38,705 bases of DNA from Actinomycetes bacterium (GTDB lineage Bacteria > Actinomycetota > Actinomycetes > Nanopelagicales > Nanopelagicaceae): contig JAHEXJ010000013.1 in the NCBI GenBank assembly GCA_023252155.1, positions 1 to 38,705 on the forward strand. Direction: 5' to 3'. How positions within the stretch are numbered: the stretch's first letter is position 1; the number at the start of each line of letters is the position of its first letter. Shown here piece by piece: positions 1 to 8,859 of the stretch. The notes beneath the pieces are model-generated. The model had not been told where the DNA came from. It did no database searches and worked only from the letters and a program-made list of their open reading frames with translations. The position numbers and the translations under genes are program-made.

Positions 1-3000
1 GGTGATAACAATAAGTTGGGAAGTCTCACGAAGTTCTTCAAACACCGCGAGGAGACGGCCTAAGTTCACGTCGTCGAGTGCGGCTTCAACTTCGTCGAGA
101 ACATAGAACGGACTTGGGCGAGCCTTGAATATCGCAACGAGAAGTGCGACTGCAGTCAAAGACTTTTCTCCACCTGAAAGCAGTGAGAGTCGCTTGACGC
201 GCTTTCCTGGAGGTCGCGCCTCAACGTCGACACCAGTTGTCGTTAGGTCGTCGGGGTTGGTCAAAATCAATTTGCCATCTCCACCAGGGAAGAGACGGGA
301 GAAAATGTCTTCGAAGTGGCGCGCTGTATCCTCGAATGCGTCCATGAAGATTTGTTGGACTCGCTCATCAACTTCCTTGATGATGTCCAAAAGGTCTTTC
401 TTTGTCCGCTTGAGATCCTCAAGTTGCTCGGCAAGGAATCGCAGGCGCTCTTCAAGGGCCGTGTATTCCTCAAGTGCCAATGGATTTATTTTGCCGAGAA
501 GGGCAAGGGAGCGTTCGGTGCTGACGAGGCGTCGCTCTTGTTGTTCGCGGCGATAAGGAACTAGATCGCCGGCAACGACGTTGCCATCCTCGGTTTCAAT
601 GAACGTCGGTACATCATTCTCTGGGCTGTATTCGCTAATCAACGTCGCAACGTCTAGGCCGAGTTCTTCCACTGCCTTTAATTCAAGTTGTTCGATACGC
701 ATCCGTTGTTCGGCGCGAGCAATTTCATCACGATGAACGCTGGATGTGAGTTGTTCGAGTTCGCCAGCAAGTTCGCGAACGCGTGCGCGCACGGTGAGAG
801 TCTCACCCTCCCGAGCCGCACGAGCCTCTTCGAGTCGACCACGTTCGGATGCTGCGTTCGCGATAGAACGTTCGATGTGAATGAGAGATTCGTATGCGGC
901 CTCTGCAATGGCTTGCGAAATGACGGCACCACGTGCACGACCTTCTCTGCGTACGATTGCGTGCTCTGATGCCTCGCGCTCGGCTTGCGCCGCATCTTCA
1001 AGCGCCTTTGCGCGGGTGGCAAGGGACTCAACGCGTTCCTCGCTTGTGCGAACGCTTAGTCGTGCTTCAACTTCAGTTGTGCGCGCCATTGACACTTCGG
1101 CGCGAAGTTCTTCTGCGTGAGCATGGCTTGGTTCTTCCACATCGCCGTGGTGATGAATCTGCTCCTGGGCGATGGCCAACTCTCGCTCGTCGCGTGATTT
1201 CGCTGACCCTGCTTCGGTGATTGCGGCGTTGAGTCGTTCGACTTCTGCACGAGCAGACTTCGAATGTTGACCAGCAACTGCCAATTGCTCGGTGAGGGCC
1301 GCAATACGAGCATCGGATTCGTTGAGCTTGCTCAGGGCAACGTCGAATTCGCTCTGTCGCTGCGCAACGTGAGTTTGAGTTGCCGAGATCTCGAAACGCA
1401 AACGCTGGCAATCGTGCGTGACATCGGAAATCTTGCGAGTGAGTTCTTCGATCAGCGCATGAATCTCAATGAGGGATGAAGAAGATTTGGATCCGCCACG
1501 TGCGCGTGACCGAGTGAAGACATCGCCCTCGCGGGTGACCACAGTCAGACCCGGGTGCGAATCAATAATGGACGCTGCCTCACGCGCGCTATCGGCAACC
1601 ACGGTTGTTGCAAGGAGTTCTTGCAATAGGTCGTGAATGTGGGATGAGCGAAAATGCGATGTGATGGCGACCAGGCCAGCAGGAATTGATGCTGCATTTG
1701 CCGAAGAATCAGGGCGGAGAACGAGGAAATCGGCCTGACCTAGGTTTTCAGAGCGAAGAGTTGTGAGCGCCGTAACGGCGGCGCCTAAATCTTGAACAAC
1801 GACGGCATCGGCTAGAGCGCCAAGGGCTGCTGCTGCTGCGCCTTCCCAACCAGAATCGATTTCAACCAGGGATGCGATACTTCCCAAGATGTTGATTCCT
1901 CGAGGGTCGCGCAACAGGGCCGCTGCCCCATCGCGAGATGCCGAAGTCAGGTGCATCGCCTCAAGTTTGGATTCGAGAGCATTTCTTTCGCGGTCTGCAG
2001 CGCGTTCTTGGTCGATCAATTCAGAAAGAGTGGCCTTAATGTCATCCAGAGATTTCTTTGCAGATTCGAACTGTGAATCCAAGCCCAACTCACTTGAATC
2101 AGCACTGGCGATATCCAATTCGAAAGCCGAATATTCACGCATTGCGGATTCAGCACGGGCTTGGGCTTCATCGCGGGCCTTAGTAAGTCTGGAAATTTCT
2201 TCGGTGATTGCATCCAGTCGGGCGGCAAGGGATTTGATGTGTCCTTCTTGCCTTGCTGTGCCTTCTCGTTGATCGGCGAGGGCGCGAAGGGCTGCCGCTA
2301 CGCGATCTTCTTCGGCCTTAAGCTCAGCCTCACTTATTGCAAGGGATGCTGTAGCGGCCTGCAGATGCGCACGTGATGTCTCGACACTTGCACGAAGTTC
2401 GGTTTCTTCCTGTCGCAATAGCGATGCTTCGCGATCCAATGTTTCTGGATCGCGTCCTGCGGTGCGCGCTTCTTCGGCTTCTTCGGCAAGGAAGCGCGAG
2501 CGCTCTTGGGCAAGGCTTTGCGTTCCGCGGAATTTCTCACGAAGGGCATTGAGTTGGTAATACGTTTCTTGCGCCTGAACCAACTTGGGACTATCGACGG
2601 CCATTTGGGCATCAAGTTCGTTTTCGCGCGTTCGTGCAATTTCCAAATTATTCTCGACTATCGCGCGGCGTTCGCGAAGTGCGGTTTCATCCGCTACTTC
2701 TGCATCCAAGGTGCGGGTCAAAGAAATCAAATCATCTGCAAGCAAACGCAATTTCGCATCGCGCAAATCGGCTTGAATTGTCGCTGCCTTCTTTGCGACC
2801 TCTGCCTGTTTTCCTAGAGGTCGAAGTTGTCTGCGAAGTTCGACTGTGAGGTCTTGGATACGCGCCAAGTTGGCCTGCATGGATTCAAGTTTGCGAAGGG
2901 CCTTCTCTTTTCGCTTACGGTGCTTGAGCACGCCTGCGGCTTCTTCAATGAAACCACGACGCTCGTCAGGGTTGGCCATCAAGATCGCATCCAGTTGGCC

Positions 3001-3429
3001 CTGGCCAACAATGACGTGCATTTCTCGGCCGATTCCGCTGTCGCTGAGCAATTCTTGGATGTCCAGAAGTCGCGAAGCATCACCATTGATCTGGTACTCG
3101 CTGGTCCCGTTGCGGAAAAGGATCCGAGAAATCGTCACCTCGGTGTAATCGATCGGAAGGGCGCCATCGGTGTTATCAATCGTTACCGAGACTTCTGCGC
3201 GACCAAGAGGCGCGCGGCCGCTGGTACCGGCGAAGATGACATCTTCCATTTTTCCGCCGCGCAAGGATTTGGCACCCTGCTCGCCCATCACCCAGCTCAG
3301 GGCGTCAACGACATTTGATTTACCCGAACCGTTTGGACCGACCACGCAAGTAATCCCCTGCTCGAGGCGCAGGGTTGTTGAAGAGGCAAAGGATTTGAAC
3401 CCCTTGAGCGTGATGCTCTTTAAATACAC
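1..3429 (-). CDS. smc: Chromosome segregation ATPase SMC (C-terminus cut by window edge)
   Basis: SMC is the ATPase of condensin; with ScpA/ScpB it compacts and segregates the chromosome. Translation gives a GTG-started N-terminus with the Walker A motif GPNGSGKSN near residue 33, then the SMC N-terminal head (EDVIFAGTSGR, YQINGD, GIGREMHVIVGQGQ). A long coiled coil and hinge fill most of the middle. At the other end come the ABC signature LLSGGEK and Walker B (FYVLDEVEAALDD). The frame is open to base 1 and stops at the segment LIVIT just after the D-loop, so only about 40 residues plus the stop are missing from an expected length near 1,180. The gene lies 28 bases after rnc on the same strand, the usual actinobacterial order. 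No frameshift was noticed. Confidence 0.96.
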   Translation of the reverse strand, partial: MYLKSITLKGFKSFASSTTLRLEQGITCVVGPNGSGKSNVVDALSWVMGEQGAKSLRGGKMEDVIFAGTSGRAPLGRAEVSVTIDNTDGALPIDYTEVTISRILFRNGTSEYQINGDASRLLDIQELLSDSGIGREMHVIVGQGQLDAILMANPDERRGFIEEAAGVLKHRKRKEKALRKLESMQANLARIQDLTVELRRQLRPLGKQAEVAKKAATIQADLRDAKLRLLADDLISLTRTLDAEVADETALRERRAIVENNLEIARTRENELDAQMAVDSPKLVQAQETYYQLNALREKFRGTQSLAQERSRFLAEEAEEARTAGRDPETLDREASLLRQEETELRASVETSRAHLQAATASLAISEAELKAEEDRVAAALRALADQREGTARQEGHIKSLAARLDAITEEISRLTKARDEAQARAESAMREYSAFELDIASADSSELGLDSQFESAKKSLDDIKATLSELIDQERAADRERNALESKLEAMHLTSASRDGAAALLRDPRGINILGSIASLVEIDSGWEGAAAAALGALADAVVVQDLGAAVTALTTLRSENLGQADFLVLRPDSSANAASIPAGLVAITSHFRSSHIHDLLQELLATTVVADSAREAASIIDSHPGLTVVTREGDVFTRSRARGGSKSSSSLIEIHALIEELTRKISDVTHDCQRLRFEISATQTHVAQRQSEFDVALSKLNESDARIAALTEQLAVAGQHSKSARAEVERLNAAITEAGSAKSRDERELAIAQEQIHHHGDVEEPSHAHAEELRAEVSMARTTEVEARLSVRTSEERVESLATRAKALEDAAQAEREASEHAIVRREGRARGAVISQAIAEAAYESLIHIERSIANAASERGRLEEARAAREGETLTVRARVRELAGELEQLTSSVHRDEIARAEQRMRIEQLELKAVEELGLDVATLISEYSPENDVPTFIETEDGNVVAGDLVPYRREQQERRLVSTERSLALLGKINPLALEEYTALEERLRFLAEQLEDLKRTKKDLLDIIKEVDERVQQIFMDAFEDTARHFEDIFSRLFPGGDGKLILTNPDDLTTTGVDVEARPPGKRVKRLSLLSGGEKSLTAVALLVAIFKARPSPFYVLDEVEAALDDVNLGRLLAVFEELRETSQLIVIT

Positions 3430-3457
3430 GGGGCAAACCTACCCTAGCCCTGCGTGC

Positions 3458-4117
3458 TCAGTCCGCAGTGGACAGGTTCAATAATTCATAGGCGACACGC
3501 GCCGCAATTTGCTCGGCTTCACGCTTGCTTTTTCCTTGGCCCTCGGCGATGGCTTCTCCGCCAACCATGGCAAAAGCAGTAAAACTCTTGTCGTGGTCTG
3601 GGCCCGTTTCTGTCACAACATATTCAGGGGCGCCTTTGCCTTGAAAGGCCATTAACTCTTGAAGCGCCGTCTTTCCATCCAGTCCCGCGCCCTTTGCTAA
3701 CGCACTCTCCAAAGTTGGCGCAATGAGTTTCATCACTACACGGGCGCTCTCATCGAAACCTTTTTCAAGATAGATCGCACCAATGATTGCCTCGAACGCA
3801 TCGGCGAGCAGAGAGTTCTTATCGCGGCCACCGGTAACTTCTTCGCCCTTGCCTAAGCGAATTGATGCACCTAGCTCGAGAACTCGTGCCACATCCGCAA
3901 GGGCGCGCATGTTCACGACGCCAGAGCGCAGAGGTGAAAGGCGGCTTTCGTCCAGATCGGGAAAACGGGAATACAACTCTTGGGTGACAACAAGGCCCAA
4001 AACTGAATCGCCTAAAAACTCTAAGCGCTCATTAGTTTCTGTCACACCGGATTCGTAAGCAAAAGAACGGTGCGTCAATGCCAACTCCAGTAGTTCTGGG
4101 CTAATGCTTACGCCCAA
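3458..4117 (-). CDS. rnc: Ribonuclease III
   Basis: Cleaves double-stranded RNA, chiefly in rRNA precursor processing. The signature NERLEFLGDSVL lies near residue 28, a second acidic catalytic stretch (LLADAFEAIIGAIYLEKGF) near 103, and a C-terminal dsRNA-binding domain begins around residue 150 and includes the segment GKSKREAEQIAA. The length of 219 aa is slightly short for the family because the first standard start is a TTG at 4117 with no clear ribosome binding site. The frame stays open upstream to CTG codons at 4129 and 4141. The 4141 CTG overlaps the end of rpmF, has a GAGG about 6 bases ahead, and would add the family-like start YSSLTKALG. The true N-terminus is therefore probably a few residues longer. 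It sits between rpmF and smc on the same strand. Confidence 0.95.
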   Translation of the reverse strand: MGVSISPELLELALTHRSFAYESGVTETNERLEFLGDSVLGLVVTQELYSRFPDLDESRLSPLRSGVVNMRALADVARVLELGASIRLGKGEEVTGGRDKNSLLADAFEAIIGAIYLEKGFDESARVVMKLIAPTLESALAKGAGLDGKTALQELMAFQGKGAPEYVVTETGPDHDKSFTAFAMVGGEAIAEGQGKSKREAEQIAARVAYELLNLSTAD

Positions 4118-4142
4118 AGCTTTTGTCAGCGAAGAGTACAGA

Positions 4143-4316
4143 TCAGACCTCGATTACCTGACGACGGTTGTAGGTGCCACAGGTTGGGCAGGCAGTGTGC
4201 TGTAAACGTGGTGATTGGCACTGTGGGCATGCAACAAGGGCTGCTGCGGTGGTTTTCCACTGGCTCCGACGGGAACGGGTCTTGGAGCGAGACATCTTTC
4301 GCTTTGGTACTGGCAC
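4143..4316 (-). CDS. rpmF: 50S ribosomal protein L32
   Basis: Small structural protein of the large ribosomal subunit. The 57-residue product begins (GTG start) VPVPKRKMSRSKTRSRRSQW, the canonical L32 N-terminus. It carries a zinc-ribbon cysteine set, ACPQC then CPTC, near residues 33 and 46, so this is the zinc-binding form. A GAGG sequence lies about 8 bases before the GTG. The stop codon abuts the start region of rnc, suggesting co-transcription. The gap to the upstream DUF177 gene is 109 bases, larger than elsewhere in this cluster, so rpmF may also have its own promoter there. Confidence 0.95.
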   Translation of the reverse strand: MPVPKRKMSRSKTRSRRSQWKTTAAALVACPQCQSPRLQHTACPTCGTYNRRQVIEV

Positions 4317-4425
4317 TTTTTCATTCCTCTTTCTAAATACTTACAGCCCTATAAATCGTAGGTGTTTAGTATCCCCTAAACCCCTCGATTCTTGAAATCG
4401 ACGCCTCTCGTGCAGGCCGATCTAC

Positions 4426-5010
4426 TCAGGGCTCTTCATCGGGGTCGGCCTCTAGCAAATCGCTCAAGCCCGCCCAGCGCGGATCGGTGACCGTGTGGCG
4501 ATGGTCGGGATCGAGAAGGGTCCACTTAACCCCGCAGCGCGGGCAGAGCCCAGGGCAATCAAGTTCGCACAGGGGATTAATCGGCAGGGCCAGAACGATG
4601 GCATCGCGGACTGGAGCGCTCAAATCGATGGTTTCTCCATCGACCATCAGCTCGTCGTCCTCATCCACATCATCGTGAACTTCAGCGGCTCTGCGCTGGG
4701 CTTTGGTGTGAGCCTTCTCGGGGGCATATCGGTAGAGCTCTTGGAAGTTACGGAAGATGGGCATATCCATCGGCTCGAGGCAGCGGATGCATTCTCCCTC
4801 GGCGATCGTCGTAACGTGTGCCGTCACCAAAATGCCCTCAGTGACTGATTCGAGTTTCATGGCGATATGGATGCCTTGGTCTTCGGGAACCCCGATGACG
4901 TCAATACCGATTCGCTCAGGTGCTGGCACGTCAAGGGAGTACTCCCTCATCTCCCCGGCTCGCCTGGGCAGATCGTGGGTGTTGAAAAAGAAAGCCTTCT
5001 GCTTATTCAT
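4426..5010 (-). CDS. DUF177 / YceD family protein
   Basis: A 194-residue YceD/DUF177 protein. In many bacteria this family lies directly upstream of rpmF and is linked to 23S rRNA accumulation; the biochemical activity is not well defined. The N-terminus contains LPRRAGEMREYSLDVPAP, a typical family opening in actinobacteria. Near residue 75 is the CIRCLEP motif, and near residue 148 a second cysteine cluster, CELDCPGLCPRCG, resembles a zinc ribbon. Between them is an acidic stretch (DDVDEDDE). It lies 6 bases after the coiled-coil gene and before rpmF, the standard order. Family assignment is firm; function is inferred only from neighbourhood. Confidence 0.88.
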   Translation of the reverse strand: MNKQKAFFFNTHDLPRRAGEMREYSLDVPAPERIGIDVIGVPEDQGIHIAMKLESVTEGILVTAHVTTIAEGECIRCLEPMDMPIFRNFQELYRYAPEKAHTKAQRRAAEVHDDVDEDDELMVDGETIDLSAPVRDAIVLALPINPLCELDCPGLCPRCGVKWTLLDPDHRHTVTDPRWAGLSDLLEADPDEEP

Positions 5011-5016
5011 CGTCGT

Positions 5017-5496
5017 CTAGTCGTTAGCGAGTTGCGACAAGACATCCTTATCGTCGGCTCCGGCCAGTCGCTCGCGTCCACGGGAAACTGCGTCCATGGT
5101 CTTGTTCAATATTACTTCTAGCGTGGCAAGGCGAGAATCAATGTAGTTCTCGACTTCCTGGCGCTCGCGCTCGGCCATTGCACGTGTCTCATCCAAGATG
5201 CGTTGGGATTCATCACGTGCGGCCTGCACAATTGATGTCTGTTCGACCATGCGCGCAACTTCTTCTCGAGCCATAGCAACTAACTGCTCTGCACTTTGTC
5301 GGCCCTCTTCAACGATGGCGTCGCGAGAGGCAAGAAGATTCTGTGCCTTGGCAAAATCGTGTGGCAGATTGTTGCGAGCTTCGTCTAGCAATTCGAGAAG
5401 CTCGGCGCGGTGAACTACGCATGAGGCCGACAATGGAACGCTCCGCGCTTCCTCAACCATTGTGATGGCTGAGCCCAGTTTCTCAATGGAATCCAT
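5017..5496 (-). CDS. Coiled-coil protein, DivIVA-like / cell-division-initiation type
   Basis: A 159-residue, strongly charged and mostly helical protein. The central part (about residues 40-120) is rich in Glu, Ala and Arg with heptad spacing, for example VEEGRQSAEQLVAMAREE and ILDETRAMAERERQEVENY. No transmembrane segment or catalytic motif is visible. It resembles the short actinobacterial proteins annotated as cell division initiation or DivIVA-domain proteins between coaD and yceD. The classical DivIVA N-terminal membrane-binding motif is not obvious, so a role at the septum is inference. It begins 3 bases after coaD ends and runs into the YceD gene, so it belongs to the same operon. Confidence 0.7.
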   Translation of the reverse strand: MDSIEKLGSAITMVEEARSVPLSASCVVHRAELLELLDEARNNLPHDFAKAQNLLASRDAIVEEGRQSAEQLVAMAREEVARMVEQTSIVQAARDESQRILDETRAMAERERQEVENYIDSRLATLEVILNKTMDAVSRGRERLAGADDKDVLSQLAND

Positions 5497-5499
5497 TAT

Positions 5500-6000
5500 T
5501 CAGTCCCCCGCCGATCGGTTTGTTGTCCCTGCCACTCGTTTGCGAAGTGCTTCATCCACATTGGGAGGAACCATCGTTGAGACGTCCCCGCCAAAGTGTG
5601 CGAGCTCTTTGACAATTGATGAAGATAAGAATGAATGTGTAGGCGAGGTGGCCATGAACATGGTTTCGACCTTGGCCGCTTGGAAGTTGATCTGGGCCAT
5701 CTGCAATTCGTAATCAAAATCGGTAACGGCGCGCAAACCCTTCACAATTGTGGTGACCTTATTTGCTCGGCAGTACTCAACCAACAATCCGTACCAAGAA
5801 TCGATTACCACGTTGGGAAAGTGCTTGGTGTTTTCACGGATCATCGAGATCCGCTCCTCGACCGTAAAAAGGCTTGCCTTGCTCCGGTTTTCAAGGACGG
5901 CGACTATCACCTGGTCGAAGTGGGAAGTTGCCCTCTCGATGATGTCTAAGTGCCCGTAGGTCACCGGGTCGAAGGATCCAGGACATACGGCGCTCTTCAT
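5500..6000 (-). CDS. coaD: Phosphopantetheine adenylyltransferase
   Basis: Catalyses the penultimate step of coenzyme A synthesis, joining ATP and 4'-phosphopantetheine to dephospho-CoA. The 166-residue length is typical. The N-terminus has the nucleotidyltransferase motif PGSFDPVTYGHLDII, with the GH of the T/H-x-GH box. GLRAVTDFDYELQMA near residue 88 and the C-terminal SSSIVKELAHFGGDVS are also diagnostic. The ATG start at 6000 lies 29 bases downstream of the rsmD stop on the same strand, an adjacency common in actinobacteria and firmicutes. Confidence 0.96.
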   Translation of the reverse strand: MKSAVCPGSFDPVTYGHLDIIERATSHFDQVIVAVLENRSKASLFTVEERISMIRENTKHFPNVVIDSWYGLLVEYCRANKVTTIVKGLRAVTDFDYELQMAQINFQAAKVETMFMATSPTHSFLSSSIVKELAHFGGDVSTMVPPNVDEALRKRVAGTTNRSAGD

Positions 6001-6029
6001 GGCTCAAACGCTAGCAATGATTGGTGGTC

Positions 6030-6605
6030 TTATCCATTCTGAGGCAACTTTCCGTAGTAAATGACTGCCTGGCCGTAATTCCGCTCTCTTAAGGGTTCGT
6101 AACCACTTGGCCATTTCATTGCCCCTGATTTGCTCGCGCGTTCAACGGCGATGACGGCGTCCTCTTTCAAAAAGTCGCCAGATCTAAGTTGAACTAGAGC
6201 CTTATATAGCTCGACATCTGAGAAATCGTAGGGAGGATCCAGATAGACAATGTCATATTTTGACGGTGCGGGTATCTCTAGAAACTTCTGAGCAGACATT
6301 GAGTAGAGGTGAAACTCACCTGGCGTTTTTGCTCTTTGAACGAGTTCAGCATTTTTGCTAATGGTCTTGCAAGCCCCGTCATTTTTTTCAACGGCGTGCA
6401 CGAGTCCTGCTCCTCGAGATAGTGCTTCAAGACCAATCGCCCCGGAACCCGCAAAAAGGTCGAGGACATGGAGGGCGGTGAAATCGCCGAACTCGGAGAG
6501 AAGTGAGGAGAAGAGCCCTTCGCGTGCGCGGTCAGAAGTTGGCCTAGTAGCGCCAGCCACGGTAGAAAGGGTGCGCCCCTTAGCAACCCCGGCAATGATT
6601 CTCAT
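6030..6605 (-). CDS. rsmD: 16S rRNA (guanine966-N2)-methyltransferase RsmD
   Basis: SAM-dependent methyltransferase acting on 16S rRNA in the small subunit. The protein (191 aa) starts MRIIAGVAKGR, typical of RsmD. It has the SAM-binding motif VLDLFAGSGAIGLEALSRGA around residues 46-65 and the catalytic motif VYLDPPYDF (the DPPY box) near residue 120. It sits between recG and coaD, the conserved arrangement, with only 15 bases from the recG stop, suggesting one transcript. Confidence 0.95.
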   Translation of the reverse strand: MRIIAGVAKGRTLSTVAGATRPTSDRAREGLFSSLLSEFGDFTALHVLDLFAGSGAIGLEALSRGAGLVHAVEKNDGACKTISKNAELVQRAKTPGEFHLYSMSAQKFLEIPAPSKYDIVYLDPPYDFSDVELYKALVQLRSGDFLKEDAVIAVERASKSGAMKWPSGYEPLRERNYGQAVIYYGKLPQNG

Positions 6606-6620
6606 TTGCCAATTCTATGA

Positions 6621-8792
6621 TCAACCTTTGTCGATGTAATCCGCATTCTCGTCGGCCTGCAAGATTTTGAGTTCGTGGGCCAATGCAGGAAAGGCCGCCA
6701 ATGTCGCATCGTTGTCGATGAGGTTTTGCGCATCGGATCTAGCCTGGTCGATCAAGGATTCATCTCGTAGAACTCGCAAGAGGCGAAGATGTGATCGCGT
6801 TCCTGATTGGCTTACACCAAGCACGTCGCCTTCACGCCGCTGCTCAAGATCAATACGCGATAATTCAAATCCATCCAATGTGCCGGCAACAGCCTCCAAC
6901 CGCGCCCGCGCCGAAGAATCTGCGGGAGCCCCGGTTACGAGCAGACAGAGCCCTGGCGCAGAACCTCGACCGATTCGGCCACGAAGTTGGTGCAGTTGAG
7001 AAACGCCAAATCGATCGGCGTCCATAATCACCACAACGGTGGCGTTTGGGACGTCCACTCCGACTTCAATCACCGTCGTAGAAATCAATACATCGACCTG
7101 ACCTTGCGAGAAGGCCCGCATGGTTTCTTCCTTCGCATCAGTAGGAAGTTGACCGTGCAAAAGTGCGATCCGAAGTCCATTCAACGGTCCTGACTCCAAT
7201 GTGGGAGCCAGATCCTCAACCGATGTGAGTTCAGTTGATTGCGTCCCAAAGAGGAAATCCATGTCAGCATCGGCCGAGCTCGTGGCGTTGATTCGAGGAG
7301 CAACGATGTAGGCCTGATGTCCATTGGCAACTTCTTCACGTATTCGAGACCACGCCCGTTCCACGAAAGCGGGCTTTTCAATTGCTGGAACAACGTGCGT
7401 GGTAATCACCTGTCGCCCACTTGGTAATTCTCTTAATGTGGAAACATCCAAGTCCCCAAATACCGTCATAGCAACTGTTCTGGGGATCGGCGTTGCCGTC
7501 ATTACAAGAACGTGTGGCGGCAATCCTGCCTTCGCCTTCAAAGCGTCGCGTTGTTCAACGCCAAATCGATGTTGTTCGTCGACCACGATAAGACCAAGAT
7601 CTGCAAAGTTGACGGTCTGCGACAAAAGCGCGTGCGTACCAATAACAATTCCCGCTTGGCCAGATTCTGCCAAGGTAAGTGCCTCTTTTCTGGAGAGCGC
7701 ATTTTGCGATCCAGTAATCAGAGTCACCTGCGTAGCGTTCTCCGACCCGCCGAGCATCCCGCCATGAGAAAGTGGGCCCAACAACGAAGTAATTGTGCGC
7801 AGATGCTGCTGGGCTAAAACTTCCGTTGGAGCAAGGAGGGCAGCCTGTCCGCCGCTGTCAACGACAGCAAGCATCGCTCGAAGGGCAACGACAGTTTTGC
7901 CCGAGCCAACTTCGCCTTGAAGAAGTCGATGCATCGGATGGGAAGCGGCAAGATCGCCTTCGATCTCGGCAATCACTTCACGCTGTCCGGCAGTCAACGT
8001 AAATGGCAAATTTCGATCAAACTCTTCAAGTAGGCCACCGTCGCGCACCGGCCGCGATTTTGCATTCAACTTCCGAAGTTCTGCACGTCGAACCACGAGT
8101 AAGAGTTGAAGGAGAAATGCCTCATCAAATGTGAGTCTTTGACGGGCCTGGTCTGCTTGATCAATGTCTTCTGGCTGATGAAGGTGCATGAGGGCTTCCT
8201 TAAGCGTCGGATACCCGTGTTTCTTACGAATCTCCTCGGGGAGGAAATCCTGCACCTCATCCAAAGAATCAACTGCGAGTTTTATGCACTGGGCCAATTT
8301 CCAGGAAGGCATCTTGGCAGTCGCCGGATAGACCGGAAGATATTTGCCGGCAAACTCATCAATTGCGCTGTCGACATCGCTTCCATCTGGAATGAGTTCG
8401 TAATCGGGGTGCGAGAGTTGGCGCTTGCCATTGAAAACTCCAACTTTGCCGGCAAAAAGTCCCTGTCTTCCAAGGCGGAGATCGCGCTCTCTCCAAGCTT
8501 GGTTAAAAAATGTCAACGAAAGTTTTGATGTTCCGTCAGTAACAACGACTTCAAGGATTGTTCCTTTGCGCCCTCGCAATGAGCGAGCATTGGTGCTGAA
8601 AACTTCAGCAAGGATCGTTACTTCATCGCCCTCCTTGAGTTCGGAGATATCAGTCAATTCACCGCGCACCATGTAACGGCGGGGATAGTGGCGAAGCAGA
8701 TCGCCTACGGTGCGGGCGCCAATACCTGACTCAAGCACTTTTGCCGTTCGATCCCCCACTACATCTATCAACTTTGTAGTCAGGTCGGCCAT
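6621..8792 (-). CDS. recG: ATP-dependent DNA helicase RecG
   Basis: Branch-migrating helicase that reverses stalled replication forks and processes recombination intermediates. The 723-residue product has an N-terminal OB-fold wedge domain. Superfamily 2 motifs follow: Walker A GEVGSGKTVVALRA near residue 290, a DExH-type box VVDEQHRFGVEQR near 400, motif III MTATPIPRT, and the motif VI region HQLRGRIGRG near 615. The C-terminal RecG stretch (EGDVLGVSQSG) is intact. The ATG is preceded by AAGGAAGA about 9 bases upstream. A 67-base gap separates it from the cydC stop. Confidence 0.96.
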   Translation of the reverse strand: MADLTTKLIDVVGDRTAKVLESGIGARTVGDLLRHYPRRYMVRGELTDISELKEGDEVTILAEVFSTNARSLRGRKGTILEVVVTDGTSKLSLTFFNQAWRERDLRLGRQGLFAGKVGVFNGKRQLSHPDYELIPDGSDVDSAIDEFAGKYLPVYPATAKMPSWKLAQCIKLAVDSLDEVQDFLPEEIRKKHGYPTLKEALMHLHQPEDIDQADQARQRLTFDEAFLLQLLLVVRRAELRKLNAKSRPVRDGGLLEEFDRNLPFTLTAGQREVIAEIEGDLAASHPMHRLLQGEVGSGKTVVALRAMLAVVDSGGQAALLAPTEVLAQQHLRTITSLLGPLSHGGMLGGSENATQVTLITGSQNALSRKEALTLAESGQAGIVIGTHALLSQTVNFADLGLIVVDEQHRFGVEQRDALKAKAGLPPHVLVMTATPIPRTVAMTVFGDLDVSTLRELPSGRQVITTHVVPAIEKPAFVERAWSRIREEVANGHQAYIVAPRINATSSADADMDFLFGTQSTELTSVEDLAPTLESGPLNGLRIALLHGQLPTDAKEETMRAFSQGQVDVLISTTVIEVGVDVPNATVVVIMDADRFGVSQLHQLRGRIGRGSAPGLCLLVTGAPADSSARARLEAVAGTLDGFELSRIDLEQRREGDVLGVSQSGTRSHLRLLRVLRDESLIDQARSDAQNLIDNDATLAAFPALAHELKILQADENADYIDKG

Positions 8793-8859
8793 GGAGACAT
8801 TCTTCCTTTAGTTGCCCCTAGTTGCCGCTATTTGACCTTAATAGGAGCAATTGAGGTTC

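Noticed and set aside
125-3318. Many open frames on the plus strand across the first 3.3 kb
   Set aside because: They are antisense shadows of smc, whose minus-strand frame is continuous and has every family motif.
4385-4401. Hairpin TCGATT-CTTGA-AATCGA between rpmF and the YceD gene
   Set aside because: Only a 6-base stem, AT-rich, with no T-run on either strand, so not called a terminator.
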